In this document: one piece after another, positions 9,886 to 18,544 of the stretch
Layout of the letters: the number at the start of each line of letters is the position of its first letter
Numbering within the stretch: position 1 is the first letter of the stretch
Assembly (NCBI RefSeq): GCF_030269665.1
Contig: NZ_BSTS01000004.1
Span: forward strand, 305,908 to 369,907
Length of the DNA: 64,000 nucleotides
DNA from: Actinomycetospora sp. NBRC 106375
Lineage (GTDB): Bacteria > Actinomycetota > Actinomycetes > Mycobacteriales > Pseudonocardiaceae
Reading direction: 5' to 3'
Made by a program: the position numbers and the translations under genes
Notes under the pieces: model-generated
Databases searched by the model: none
The model's input: only the letters and a program-made list of their open reading frames with translations
Told to the model about the DNA's origin: nothing

Positions 9886-11592
9886 TTGAGCCACCCCGGC
9901 AACGGACCGCTCATCGTCCAGTCCGACAAGACCCTGTTGCTCGAGGTCGACCACGACGACGCGCCCGCCGCTCGTCAGGCGATCGCGCCGTTCGCCGAGC
10001 TCGAACGCGCCCCCGAGCACGTCCACACCTACCGCGTGACCCCGCTGGCCCTGTGGAACGCGCGCGCCGCGGGCCACGACGCCGAGCAGGTCGTCGACGC
10101 CCTGGTGCAGTACTCCCGCTACGCCGTGCCGCAGGCGCTGCTCGTCGACGTCGTCGACACCATGGGCCGCTACGGGCGGCTGCAGCTGACGAACTCCCCC
10201 GTGCACGGCTTGGTGATGCTGTCCAACGACCGCGCCGTGCTCGAGGAGGTGCTGCGCAACAAGAAGATCGTCCCGATGCTCGGCGACCGCATCGACGACG
10301 ACACCGTCGCGGTGCACCCCTCCGAGCGCGGGCGGCTCAAGCAGGCGCTGCTCAAGGTCGGCTGGCCCGCCGAGGACCTCGCGGGCTACGTCGACGGCGA
10401 GGCCCACCCCATCGAGCTCGACCAGAGCGACTGGGAGCTGCGCGACTACCAGGCCGACGCCGTCGAGGGCTTCTGGCACGGCGGCTCCGGGGTCGTCGTG
10501 CTCCCCTGCGGCGCCGGGAAGACGCTCGTCGGCGCGGCCGCGATGGCGAAGGCGGGCGCGACGACGCTGATCCTCGTCACCAACACCGTCGCGGGCCGGC
10601 AGTGGAAGCGCGAGCTCGTCGCGCGGACGTCGCTGACCGAGGACGAGATCGGCGAGTACTCCGGGGAGCGCAAGGAGATCCGGCCGGTCACCATCGCGAC
10701 CTACCAGGTGATGACCCGCAAGACGAAGGGCGAGTTCCGCGCGCTGGAGCTGTTCGACTCCCGCGACTGGGGCCTGATCATCTACGACGAGGTGCACCTG
10801 CTGCCCGCGCCGGTGTTCCGCATGACGTCCGACCTGCAGTCGCGCCGCCGCCTCGGGCTCACCGCGACGCTCGTGCGCGAGGACGGCCGCGAGGGCGACG
10901 TGTTCTCGCTCATCGGGCCCAAGCGCTACGACGCCCCGTGGCGCGACATCGAGGCCCAGGGCTGGGTGGCGCCCGCCGACTGCGTCGAGGTCCGCGTGAC
11001 CATGACCGACAACGAGCGGATCATCTACGCCACCGCCGAGGCCGAGGAGCGCTACCGGCTCTGCGCCTGCGCCAAGACGAAGATCCCGGTGGTGCGCAGC
11101 ATCCTCGAGCGCCACCGCGGCGAGCCCGCGCTCGTGATCGGGGCCTACCTCGACCAGCTCGACGAGCTGGGCGTCGCCCTCGACGCCCCGGTGATCCAGG
11201 GCTCGACGAAGAACAAGGAGCGCGAGGCGCTGTTCGACCGGTTCCGGCGGGGCGAGATCCCGGTCCTGGTCGTGTCGAAGGTCGCGAACTTCTCGATCGA
11301 CCTGCCCGAGGCCTCGGTGGCCATCCAGGTCTCCGGGACGTTCGGCTCGCGCCAGGAGGAGGCCCAGCGCCTCGGCCGCCTGCTGCGTCCCAAGGGCGAC
11401 GGCCGGCAGGCGCACTTCTACTCGGTGGTCGCCCGCGACTCCGTCGACGCCGAGTACGCCGCGCACCGCCAGCGCTTCCTCGCCGAGCAGGGCTACGCCT
11501 ACCGGATCGTCGACGCCGACGACCTGCTCGGGCCGGTGATCCCGGACGTCGAGTCCGAGGGCGACCCGGAGCCACGCGAGAACACCGAGTAA
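9886..11592 (+). CDS. XPB-type DNA repair helicase
   Basis: Protein of 568 residues closely resembling mycobacterial XPB (Rv0861c, also annotated ercC3), a 3'-5' ATP-dependent DNA helicase. Start: TTG 9886, with GGAGG nine nt upstream, gives LSHPGNGPLIVQSDKTLLLE, which matches the family N-terminus; the frame is open further upstream but nothing there is conserved. It has an N-terminal XPB-specific region (HVHTYRVTPLALWNARAAGH), Walker A PCGAGKT at about 207-213, DEVH at about 300-303, LTATLVRED at about 325, and C-terminal motif VI QRLGRLLRPK. All helicase motifs look intact. Its usual partner gene is at 205-2568. An R2 repeat follows 45 nt after the stop. Confidence 0.95.
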   Translation: MSHPGNGPLIVQSDKTLLLEVDHDDAPAARQAIAPFAELERAPEHVHTYRVTPLALWNARAAGHDAEQVVDALVQYSRYAVPQALLVDVVDTMGRYGRLQLTNSPVHGLVMLSNDRAVLEEVLRNKKIVPMLGDRIDDDTVAVHPSERGRLKQALLKVGWPAEDLAGYVDGEAHPIELDQSDWELRDYQADAVEGFWHGGSGVVVLPCGAGKTLVGAAAMAKAGATTLILVTNTVAGRQWKRELVARTSLTEDEIGEYSGERKEIRPVTIATYQVMTRKTKGEFRALELFDSRDWGLIIYDEVHLLPAPVFRMTSDLQSRRRLGLTATLVREDGREGDVFSLIGPKRYDAPWRDIEAQGWVAPADCVEVRVTMTDNERIIYATAEAEERYRLCACAKTKIPVVRSILERHRGEPALVIGAYLDQLDELGVALDAPVIQGSTKNKEREALFDRFRRGEIPVLVVSKVANFSIDLPEASVAIQVSGTFGSRQEEAQRLGRLLRPKGDGRQAHFYSVVARDSVDAEYAAHRQRFLAEQGYAYRIVDADDLLGPVIPDVESEGDPEPRENTE

Positions 11593-11637
11593 CTCACCCC
11601 GGCGTCGCGGCCCGGCCCGCCGGGCGGCGATCGCGAG

Positions 11638-11702
11638 GTTGTCAGCGAAGTGCCGTCACGGACGCTCAGCGTCCGTATCGGTACTTCGATCACCGGCGCG
11701 CC
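11638..11702 (+). repeat. R2 dispersed palindromic repeat, copy 1
   Basis: A 65-bp element identical at 62 of 65 positions to 13971-14035. It can fold as a nested hairpin: outer stem GAAGTGCCG/CGGTACTTC and inner stem GGACGC/GCGTCC around TCA. It ends in GATCACCGGCGCGCC, a module resembling the start of R3. It lies 45 nt downstream of the XPB gene and ends about 155 nt before the next gene. Confidence 0.85.
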
Positions 11703-11858
11703 CACGCGGGCCCCACCGGGCGAGCACCCGACCTCGAGCCGGCGCCATCCGTCGAACGACGCGACGACCGGCACGTTCCACATGATCAACAAGGCTCGCG
11801 ACCTGCCGGCCGTGCCGCTCGCGGCGACCCGTGACTCGGGCCGGCGCACCATCGTGTG

Positions 11859-12320
11859 ATGGGGACGGGTGACGGGCTGCTGCGCTGGGCCCGCGAGGAC
11901 GAGGTCGCGGTGCTCGAGGACGTCCAGCGCGAGGCCTCACTGATCTGGACGGAGTACCGCGCCGACCTGCTCGCGCACCCCGAGGCGATCATGGTGCCGC
12001 GCAGGCAGGTCCGCTCGCCCGGGATCCGGGTGCACGAGCTGGACGGCGCGGTCACCGGGTTCGCGGCCGTGCTGCCGCTGCCCGACGGCGAGGCCGAGCT
12101 CGACGGTCTCTTCGTGCGCCCCGCCCACATGCGCCACGGGATCGGCGCCCGGCTGGTCGCGGACGTGGTCGGCCGGGCGCGTGACGGCGGCGCGCCGCGG
12201 ATGGTCGTGACCGCCAACCCGCGCGTCGAGACCTTCTACATCCGCTGCGGCTTCCGCACGATCGGCGAGGCGCCCACGCGCTTCGGTCCGGCGATCCGGA
12301 TGGACAGGGACCTGACATGA
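11859..12320 (+). CDS. GNAT-family N-acetyltransferase
   Basis: Protein of 153 residues with a complete GNAT fold. Motif A is visible as LDGLFVRPAHMRHGIGARLV (about residues 84-103), where the RHGIGARL loop binds the pyrophosphate of acetyl-CoA. The C-terminal beta-bulge region is ETFYIRCGFRTIGE. The substrate cannot be told from sequence. Start: ATG 11859; a GTG three nt earlier is also possible, and neither has a strong ribosome-binding site. A 25-codon frame (11782-11859) ends in a one-nt overlap with the ATG and could be a leader, but its support is weak. Confidence 0.88.
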   Translation: MGTGDGLLRWAREDEVAVLEDVQREASLIWTEYRADLLAHPEAIMVPRRQVRSPGIRVHELDGAVTGFAAVLPLPDGEAELDGLFVRPAHMRHGIGARLVADVVGRARDGGAPRMVVTANPRVETFYIRCGFRTIGEAPTRFGPAIRMDRDLT

Positions 12321-12525
12321 CCGCCCGCACCGACCGTGGACCGGTGCTCATCGAGCGGGACGCCGCGCAGCGGGCGGCGCCCATCGACGCCGGCGACGAG
12401 TCGACGACGCCACGAAGACCGGGCGCGCCGCCCATCGGCGTCACGTGCCCGAACCGGGGCGCCGCGTTGCCCAGGTCGCCGGGTGCCCGTGGGCAGGTCG
12501 AGGCGGCAGCCGCCGGGATCGGCCC

Positions 12526-12590
12526 GGAGATCACGGGCGTGCCATCCACCTCCGACGGGCGACCGGGGTGCACGACGCTCTCCTGATCAC
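12526..12590. repeat. R3 palindromic repeat, copy 1 (degenerate)
   Basis: Left arm GGAGATCACGGGCGTGCC then ATCCACC. The right arm is an imperfect reverse complement ending in TCCTGATC. Together they form an imperfect hairpin of about 60 bp, resembling the stronger copy at 12631-12693. Confidence 0.6.
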
Positions 12591-12630
12591 GGAGCGCGCG
12601 CGGGCATCCGAGCTCCGACACAGCGCCCGG

Positions 12631-12693
12631 GAGATCAGGGGCGCGCCGTCCACCCCGGTGGCCGCGCGGGGTGGATGACGCGCCCGTGATCTC
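12631..12693. repeat. R3 palindromic repeat, copy 2
   Basis: A 26-nt left arm starting GAGATCAGGGGCGCG and a 26-nt right arm ending GCGCCCGTGATCTC pair at 23 of 26 positions around an 11-nt loop. This is the best-preserved palindrome of the family in this gap. Confidence 0.8.
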
Positions 12694-12841
12694 GCGGGGT
12701 GCTCGTGGGCAGGGCGGCGTGGCATGGGTACCGCCGCGGCCCGAGATGGGGAGGTCTCACCGACGAGGGGACGCGGGCTCCCGGACCAGGCTCGGTCCTG
12801 CCGCCGGACGACGGGTCCGGCGCCGCGAGGAAGGACCCGCC

Positions 12842-13417
12842 ATGACGACGACCACGCTGCGCCCGACCCTGCTGACCCTGGTGGCGCCGGACCGACCGTC
12901 CGGGCTCCGGGCCTCCGGTCGCCCGCCCACCGTGACCCTGCGCGAGCTGGGCCCCGGCGAGACCGGCGTGCTCGACACGGTGTTCGCCGGCCTGTCCGAC
13001 CAGAGCCGCTACCTGCGCTTCCACGGCGCGACGCCGCGGCTGACCGGTGCGGTGCGCCGGACGCTCGCCGCCGTCGACGGCCGCCGGCACATCGCCGTGG
13101 CCGCGTTCGGCCCCGACGGCGAGCCCGTGGGCATCGCCCGGCTCATCTCGGTGGGCCTGCGCGACGCCGAGCTGGCCATCGAGGTCGTCGACGCCTGGCA
13201 GGGCCGGGGCGTCGGGCGCCGGCTGCTGACCGCCGTCGCCGCCCGCGGCCGCGAGGAGCGCTACTCGCGCCTCGTCGCCGATGTGCTGACCGAGAACACC
13301 GGCATGCGCGCCCTGCTCGCCTCGGTGCTCCCGATCCTCTCCGTGGAGACCGACGGCTCCGAGACGACGCTCGTCGCGGACCTGACCGACGCCGTCCCCG
13401 CCCGCACCGCCGCCTGA
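12842..13417 (+). CDS. GNAT-family N-acetyltransferase
   Basis: Protein of 191 residues. The N-terminus is extended (~30 residues) before the GNAT core. The core contains SDQSRYLRFHGATPRLTG, typical of the actinobacterial Pat-like acetyltransferase domain, and the acetyl-CoA loop VVDAWQGRGVGRRLL (about residues 117-131). No cyclic-nucleotide domain is attached, so cAMP control as in MtPat is not expected. ATG 12842 has AAGGA upstream. It lies 11 nt before the cupin dioxygenase gene on the same strand, suggesting co-transcription. Confidence 0.88.
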   Translation: MTTTTLRPTLLTLVAPDRPSGLRASGRPPTVTLRELGPGETGVLDTVFAGLSDQSRYLRFHGATPRLTGAVRRTLAAVDGRRHIAVAAFGPDGEPVGIARLISVGLRDAELAIEVVDAWQGRGVGRRLLTAVAARGREERYSRLVADVLTENTGMRALLASVLPILSVETDGSETTLVADLTDAVPARTAA

Positions 13418-13428
13418 GGAGCCCCCCG

Positions 13429-13956
13429 ATGACCACCGCCCTGATCACCCCGCTGGCCGCCCTGACCGCCGACCTCGACGCCGCCGTCCGCGACGCCGCT
13501 CCCGGGCTCGCCCGGGTCGGCGCCGTCGGCGACGCCCTGGCCCCGTACCTGGGCGATCCACGGTTGCTCTCGCCGGCCCAGTGCGTCGGCGACCCCGAGC
13601 ACTACCGCCAGCACCTGCTGCACGTCGCCGACGACGGCGCGTTCTCGCTGGTGGCGCTCGTGTGGCTGCCCGGCCAGTCGACCCCGATCCACGACCACCT
13701 CTCGTGGTGCGTGGTCGGGGTGCACACCGGCGAGGAGCACGAGACCCGCTACCTCCGCGTCGCCGACCGCCTCGTCGTCGACGGCGAGGACGTCGCCGGG
13801 CCGGGCACCGTCACCGGCCTGCTCCCGCCCGGCGACATCCACCGGGTCACGAACACCGCGCCGACCACGACCATCTCGCTGCACGTCTACGGCGTCGACG
13901 TCCGCAGGCTCGGCTCGAGCATCCGCCGCCGCTACGACCTCCCCGTCCGCGGCTAG
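13429..13956 (+). CDS. Cysteine dioxygenase-like cupin protein
   Basis: Protein of 175 residues with a cupin fold of the cysteine dioxygenase type I group (thiol dioxygenases such as cysteine or 3-mercaptopropionate dioxygenase). The predicted iron ligands are the two histidines of PIHDHLSW (about residues 85-92) and the histidine of GDIHRVTN (about 136). ATG 13429 follows GAGGAG. It sits 11 nt downstream of a GNAT gene. Substrate specificity cannot be decided from sequence. An R2 repeat starts 14 nt after the stop. Confidence 0.85.
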   Translation: MTTALITPLAALTADLDAAVRDAAPGLARVGAVGDALAPYLGDPRLLSPAQCVGDPEHYRQHLLHVADDGAFSLVALVWLPGQSTPIHDHLSWCVVGVHTGEEHETRYLRVADRLVVDGEDVAGPGTVTGLLPPGDIHRVTNTAPTTTISLHVYGVDVRRLGSSIRRRYDLPVRG

Positions 13957-13970
13957 CGGTCGGCTGAGGT

Positions 13971-14035
13971 GTTGTCAGCGAAGTGCCTTCACAGACACTC
14001 AGCGTCCGTATCGGTACTTCGATCACCGGCGCGCC
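13971..14035 (+). repeat. R2 dispersed palindromic repeat, copy 2
   Basis: Second 65-bp R2 copy, differing from 11638-11702 at three positions, all on the left side of the hairpin. It follows the cupin gene stop by 14 nt. Its last 13 bp overlap the 3' end of the convergent yccF gene, so the repeat supplies the last codons (ARR) and the stop codon of YccF. Confidence 0.9.
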
Positions 14036-14457
14036 GGCACCGCCGCGCGGTGGTCGCCGACCGCGAAGCCCGGGTCGTCGGTGTCGACGATCCGCCGGCC
14101 CAGCGGCGTCAGCGACACCGGGATCATCTTGAGGTTCGCCCAGGCGAACGGGATGCCGACCATGCTGATGGCCAGCGGGATCGCCGTGACGATGTGCCCG
14201 ATCGCGAGCCACCACCCGGCCACGACGAACCAGATGATGTTGCCCAGCGTCGAGCCCACGCCCGCGTCGGCCCGGCGCTCGATCCGGCTGCCGAACGGCC
14301 ACAGCGCGAACAGCGCGATCCGAAACGACGCGATGCCCCACGGGATCGTGACGATCAGGATGCAGCAGATGATCCCCGCGATGACGTAGCCCAGCGCCAT
14401 CCACACGCCCGCCAGCACGAGCCAGACGAGGTTGAGCAGGGTCCGGAGCAGCTCCAT
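14023..14457 (-). CDS. yccF: YccF-family membrane protein
   Basis: Protein of 144 residues with two YccF (DUF307) repeats. The first is LLNLVWLVLAGVWMALGYVI and the second is GNIIWFVVAGWWLAIGHIV, each followed by a further hydrophobic segment with the conserved IPWGIASFRI or IPFAWANLKM motif. It is a small integral membrane protein; the function of the family is not established. The C-terminus and stop codon lie inside an R2 repeat, so the natural end of the protein may have been altered by repeat insertion. Confidence 0.88.
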   Translation of the reverse strand: MELLRTLLNLVWLVLAGVWMALGYVIAGIICCILIVTIPWGIASFRIALFALWPFGSRIERRADAGVGSTLGNIIWFVVAGWWLAIGHIVTAIPLAISMVGIPFAWANLKMIPVSLTPLGRRIVDTDDPGFAVGDHRAAVPARR

Positions 14458-14492
14458 GACACCAGAATGCCACCACCGCGGTGGTACGTCCG

Positions 14493-15791
14493 TTACGTCA
14501 GCTCCCGGCCCTTGGTCTCGGGCAGCGTCAGGATGATCAGGAACGCGATGAGCGCGCCGCCCGAGACGTACCAGAAGAACAGCTGCGGGCGGTCGGCGGC
14601 GGACAGCGCCGAGATCAGCAGCGGCGCGGTGCCGCCGAAGAGCGCGACGGTGAGGTTGTACCAGGCGCCGATGCCCAGGGCCCGCAGCTCGGTCGGGAAG
14701 AGCTCGCTCATGATCGCGGGCGCGATCGAGGACATGAACGTGTAGAGCCCGAGCCCGACGACGAACACGATGATCAGGTTGATCAGGGGTGTGCGTTCGA
14801 CGATGAGCAGGCTCATCGGCACCGTGATCACGGTCATCAGGCCCGACCAGATCAGCAGCTGGGGCTTGCGCCCGAAGCGGTCGGCCGCGATGCCCATGGG
14901 GTACTGCAGGGCGATGAACACGACGGTGCCGATCGAGAGCGCGAGGAAGACGTCGCCGCCCGACGCGTCACGGAACTGGACGGCGAACGGCGTCAGCGCG
15001 CTGAAGAACGTGTAGAAGCACAGCGTCGAGAGCAGCGTGAACCCGAAGAGCTGCAGCACCGCCTTCGGGTGCTCGCGCAGGGTCAGCAGCAGCGGGTTGC
15101 GCACGGCGCGGGCGCGCTCGACATTCTCCGCGAACTGCTCGGTCTCGGTCAGCGTGCGCCGCAACCAGAGCCCGATCAGCCCCAGCAGGCCACCGACGAG
15201 GAACGCGATGCGCCAGCCCCAGGACTCCAGCTGGGGTCGCGTGAGCGTCGTCGTCAGCAGCAGGCCGAGCAGGCTCGCCGCGAGCAGCGCGACGCCCGTC
15301 GAGATGTAGAAGAAGCTGGAGTACCGGCCGCGGTGGGCGGCCGGGGCGATCTCGCCGAGGTAGGCGCTCGCGTTGGACACCTCGCCGCCCAGGCTCAGGC
15401 CCTGCGCGATGCGTGCGAGCAGCAGCAGGATCGGGGCGAGCCAGCCGACCGCCTGGTAGGTCGGCAGCACGGCGATGATCACCGAGCCGCCCGCCATCAG
15501 CAGGATCGTCACGAGCATCGCCCAGCGGCGTCCCCGCAGGTCCGCGAGCCGCCCGAGCAGGATCCCGCCGAGCGGGCGGAAGAAGAACGCCAGCGCGTAC
15601 GTGCTCGTGGTGCCGATCAGCGCGAGCGTCGGGCTGGACTTGTCGAAGAACTGCGACGAGAAGTAGACGGCGAACGTCGCGTAGATCGTCCAGTCGAACC
15701 ACTCGATCGCGTTACCGATGCTGGCCGCGACGAGCGTGCGCACCGGCAACCGGTGGCGCTCGGTGCTCGCCGGATCGGACACCTGGCTCAT
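14493..15791 (-). CDS. MFS transporter, metabolite:H+ symporter (MHS) type
   Basis: Protein of 432 residues with about 12 transmembrane segments. It carries the MHS signature near the N-terminus (NAIEWFDWTIYATFAVYF), the motif RPLGGILLGRLADLRGRR between helices 2 and 3, and the mirrored GIAADRFGRKP loop at mid-protein. The subfamily transports organic acids, betaines or 2-oxoglutarate. ATG 15791 has GAGGAG upstream. It lies 64 nt downstream of the alcohol dehydrogenase gene on the same strand and is probably the last gene of the 20195-14493 operon. The substrate is presumably related to that operon (inference). Confidence 0.9.
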   Translation of the reverse strand: MSQVSDPASTERHRLPVRTLVAASIGNAIEWFDWTIYATFAVYFSSQFFDKSSPTLALIGTTSTYALAFFFRPLGGILLGRLADLRGRRWAMLVTILLMAGGSVIIAVLPTYQAVGWLAPILLLLARIAQGLSLGGEVSNASAYLGEIAPAAHRGRYSSFFYISTGVALLAASLLGLLLTTTLTRPQLESWGWRIAFLVGGLLGLIGLWLRRTLTETEQFAENVERARAVRNPLLLTLREHPKAVLQLFGFTLLSTLCFYTFFSALTPFAVQFRDASGGDVFLALSIGTVVFIALQYPMGIAADRFGRKPQLLIWSGLMTVITVPMSLLIVERTPLINLIIVFVVGLGLYTFMSSIAPAIMSELFPTELRALGIGAWYNLTVALFGGTAPLLISALSAADRPQLFFWYVSGGALIAFLIILTLPETKGRELT

Positions 15792-15855
15792 CCGCGCTCC
15801 TCACGCTCGCCCCCGTGCGACGCACCGTAGGCGAGCGGACGCGCCCGGTGAAGAC

Positions 15856-16881
15856 CTACTCGCTGACGATCCCGACCTTGCCGCGCGCGCCGCCGTCGGC
15901 GACCTCGTAGGCCCGCGCCGCGTCGTCGAGCGCGAACCGATCGGTGACGACCCGCTCGGGGTGCAGGTCCCAGCGCGCGAGCCGCTCGAGCAGCTCGGCC
16001 ATCCGCCACGTCGGCGCCACCCAGGAGCCGTGGACCGTGAGCTGGCGGTGGATGAGGACCTCGCTGACGTCGACCGTCAGCGTGCCGCCCTCGCCGACCA
16101 GCGCGCACCGGCCGTGGCGGCGCGTGTGCCGCAGTGCGGTGAGCTGGGCGACGCCCGCGCCGGAGCAGTCGACGGTGACCTCGGCGCCGTCGCCGAGCAG
16201 GTCGTCCAACTCCTCGTCGTCACCCTCGACCGCGACGTCCACGGCCCCGAGCTCGCGGGCCAGCGCGCGGCGCTCCGGCGAGGGGTCGGTGCCGACGACC
16301 CACGGCGAGCCCATGGCCGCGGCCAGCATCCCGGCGGCGAGCCCGACGGGCCCGAGCCCGGTGACGAGCACCTGCTCGCCACCGGCGAGCGCGACCCGGC
16401 ACAGGGCCTCGTACGCGGTCGCGAAGCCGCACGCGACGCAGGCGCCGTCGAGGAAGGTGAGGCTGTCGGGCAGCGGGACGAGGTCGCGCTCCTCGGCGAG
16501 CAGCCGGTCGGCGTGCCCGCCGTCGCGCTGCCAGCCGTACGCCCGGCGGCGCGGCGACGTGCAGCTGATCTGGTAGCCGCGGCGGCACTCGTCGCACTGG
16601 CCGCAGCCGCTGATGTGGTAGACGACGACGCGGTCGCCGACGCCGATGCGCTCGACCTCCGGGCCGACGGCGACGACCTGGCCGCACGGCTCGTGCCCGC
16701 CGACGACGTCCTGGTAGGCCTCCGGGCCCTCGCCGAGGTGCTCGCGGTAGATCGCGCGCAGGTCGCTGCCGCAGATCGTCGAGGCGCGCATCCCGACGAC
16801 GACCTGTCCCGGGCCGGGCTCGGGGTCGGGCACCTCCCGCAGGTCGACGCGCCGTCCGCCCGGCAGGTACACGCCTCGCAC
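15856..16881 (-). CDS. Zinc-dependent alcohol dehydrogenase-like oxidoreductase
   Basis: Protein of 341 residues in the medium-chain dehydrogenase/reductase family. Catalytic zinc ligands are seen as STICGSDL and GGHEPCG. The structural zinc loop is GCGQCDECRRGYQISC, with four cysteines. The nucleotide-binding motif is GLGPVGLAAG. The GTG start at 16881 comes one nt after the stop of the CoA ligase gene, indicating tight coupling. It is the fourth gene of a five-gene operon and probably oxidises an alcohol intermediate; the substrate is unknown. Confidence 0.88.
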   Translation of the reverse strand: MRGVYLPGGRRVDLREVPDPEPGPGQVVVGMRASTICGSDLRAIYREHLGEGPEAYQDVVGGHEPCGQVVAVGPEVERIGVGDRVVVYHISGCGQCDECRRGYQISCTSPRRRAYGWQRDGGHADRLLAEERDLVPLPDSLTFLDGACVACGFATAYEALCRVALAGGEQVLVTGLGPVGLAAGMLAAAMGSPWVVGTDPSPERRALARELGAVDVAVEGDDEELDDLLGDGAEVTVDCSGAGVAQLTALRHTRRHGRCALVGEGGTLTVDVSEVLIHRQLTVHGSWVAPTWRMAELLERLARWDLHPERVVTDRFALDDAARAYEVADGGARGKVGIVSE

Positions 16882-16882
16882 G

Positions 16883-18544
16883 TCAGCCCCTCTCGAGCGC
16901 CCGCCGGGCCCACTCCCGCAGCTCCGCGGCCTTGATCTTCGTCCCGTTCGTGCCCGACGTCGTCGGCATGGCGTCGACGACGTGCACCACCGCCGGCACC
17001 TTGAACCCCGCGAGCGCCTCGCGGCACCAGGCGACCAGATCCTCTCCCGCCGGCGCCCGGCCCGCCGCGCCGACCACGAACCCGACCGCCCGCGTCCCCC
17101 CGTCCTCGCCCGGCACGCCGACCACCTTGGCCGTCGCGACGTCCGGGTGCGCCGCCAGCCGCCGCTCGATCTCGGCCGGGTCGACGAGGAAGCCGCGCAG
17201 GCGCAGGGCGTCGCCCCGGCGGCACACGTACACGAACGCGCCCTCGTCGACGAGCACGCCGAGGTCGCCGGAGCGGAACCAGCCGTCGGCGGTCCACACG
17301 TCCGGGGCGTCCGCACCGAGGTAGGCGTCGACGACGTTCGGCCCCTGGAACTGGATCTCGCCCTCGCGGCCGGGCTCGAGCACGGTGTCGGTGTCGGGGT
17401 CGGCGACCCGGACCGCGATGTCCGGACCCACGACCCGCCCGCCCCCGGCCCACCGGCCCGGTGCGGGCTCGTCCGCGGGCCAGGCGGTGGTGAGCGCGAA
17501 GACCTCCGACGAGCCGTAGACGCCCGTGACCTGTGTCCCGGCCTCGGCGGTGAGCCACGCGGCGAGCTCGCGGCTGCGGCCCTGGAAGTCCGCGACGCCC
17601 CACCACCGCCAGCTGGAGAGATCCCGCGGACGCCGCTCGTGCGCCTCCCGCAGCCGCAGCACCATGTCGTCCCCGGCGCCGACGTGCGTGACGTGGTGGG
17701 CGGCGACGTGGTCGAGCACCCGGTCGGCGTCGAACACGGGCTCCAGCAGCACGGCCGCGCCCGCCGCGAGGCCCGCCATCACCGCGTTGTAGCCGTAGAC
17801 GCCGGACAGCGGGAGCACGCCGAGCACGACGTCCCCCTCGGTCAGCCCGAGGACGGCGGCGTCGGCGACGGCGTGGCCGAGCACCGCGGCGGCGGAGTGC
17901 GCGGCGAGCTTGGGCAGGCCGGTCGACCCGGACGTCGTGAACGCGACCGCCAGCGCGTCGGGGTCCGAGCGCGCCGGCTCCGGCCCGTCCTCGCGACGCG
18001 GCGTCCACGCACCCGCGCCGACGTCGCACGCGGCGGGGTCGGGCTCCGGACCGTCGGGACCGGTGACCACGGCGACCCGCGGGACGACCCCGGAGTGCTC
18101 GACGGCCGCGCGCAGCCGGTCGAGCAGGTCGAGCCCGTGGAAGCCTCGGGCCAGTGCGACGAGCCGTGGCCGCGCCCGCTCCAGGACGTGCGAGGCCTCC
18201 TCGACCCCGTAGCGGGTGTTGATCCCGACGACGTGCCCGCCGCGGGCGGCGACGGCGAGCTGCCAGACCAGCGCGTCACTCCAGTTCGGCATCCACACCG
18301 CGACCGCGTCGCCCGGCCCGACGCCGTGCTCGGCCAGCTCGGCGGCCAGCGCCCGGGTGCGCCGCCAGAGCTCGCCGCGGCCGACGGGGCGGGTCGTCCC
18401 GTCCGGCAGGGCGTCGTGCACGGCGGCGACGGCGGGGTCGCGGCGGGCGAGACGGGCGACGAGGTCGGGCAGATCGGCGGGCCGCTCGCCCGGCGCAGGG
18501 AAGGCGCTGACGGAGTGCGGGACGGCCGCGGGACGCTCGCTCAC
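16883..18544 (-). CDS. AMP-dependent acyl-CoA synthetase/ligase
   Basis: Protein of 553 residues of the ANL superfamily. The P-loop-like motif is FTTSGSTGLPKLAAHS, with GVYGSSEVFALTT as the adenine-binding A5-type motif and GWFRSGDLG as the A7-type hinge. The A10-type lysine lies in GTKIKAAELREW near the C-terminus. It activates a carboxylic acid to its CoA thioester. The overall look is that of benzoate/cyclohexanecarboxylate-type or medium-chain ligases, but specificity cannot be called. The GTG start overlaps the hydrolase stop by 4 nt. It is the third gene in the operon. Confidence 0.88.
   Translation of the reverse strand: MSERPAAVPHSVSAFPAPGERPADLPDLVARLARRDPAVAAVHDALPDGTTRPVGRGELWRRTRALAAELAEHGVGPGDAVAVWMPNWSDALVWQLAVAARGGHVVGINTRYGVEEASHVLERARPRLVALARGFHGLDLLDRLRAAVEHSGVVPRVAVVTGPDGPEPDPAACDVGAGAWTPRREDGPEPARSDPDALAVAFTTSGSTGLPKLAAHSAAAVLGHAVADAAVLGLTEGDVVLGVLPLSGVYGYNAVMAGLAAGAAVLLEPVFDADRVLDHVAAHHVTHVGAGDDMVLRLREAHERRPRDLSSWRWWGVADFQGRSRELAAWLTAEAGTQVTGVYGSSEVFALTTAWPADEPAPGRWAGGGRVVGPDIAVRVADPDTDTVLEPGREGEIQFQGPNVVDAYLGADAPDVWTADGWFRSGDLGVLVDEGAFVYVCRRGDALRLRGFLVDPAEIERRLAAHPDVATAKVVGVPGEDGGTRAVGFVVGAAGRAPAGEDLVAWCREALAGFKVPAVVHVVDAMPTTSGTNGTKIKAAELREWARRALERG

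Larger units (their letters stand above)
12321..12841. other. Intergenic region with R3 repeats and a possible decayed reading frame
   Basis: This 521-bp gap holds two adjacent R3 palindromes and no clear gene. A frame starting at ATG 12317 overlaps the previous stop as ATGA and keeps gene-like codon use for about 30 codons, then loses it before entering the first R3 copy. It may be the remnant of a coupled gene truncated by repeat insertion. The end of the region carries the AAGGA ribosome-binding site of the next gene. Confidence 0.4.

Noticed and set aside
11782..11859. 25-codon frame ending in a one-nt overlap with the first GNAT gene
   Set aside because: No ribosome-binding site and no way to test conservation from this sequence alone.
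12317..12586. 89-codon frame overlapping the GNAT stop as ATGA
   Set aside because: Gene-like codon use lasts about 30 codons only, after which it runs into an R3 palindrome. No domain is recognisable. Possibly a remnant, not reported as a gene.
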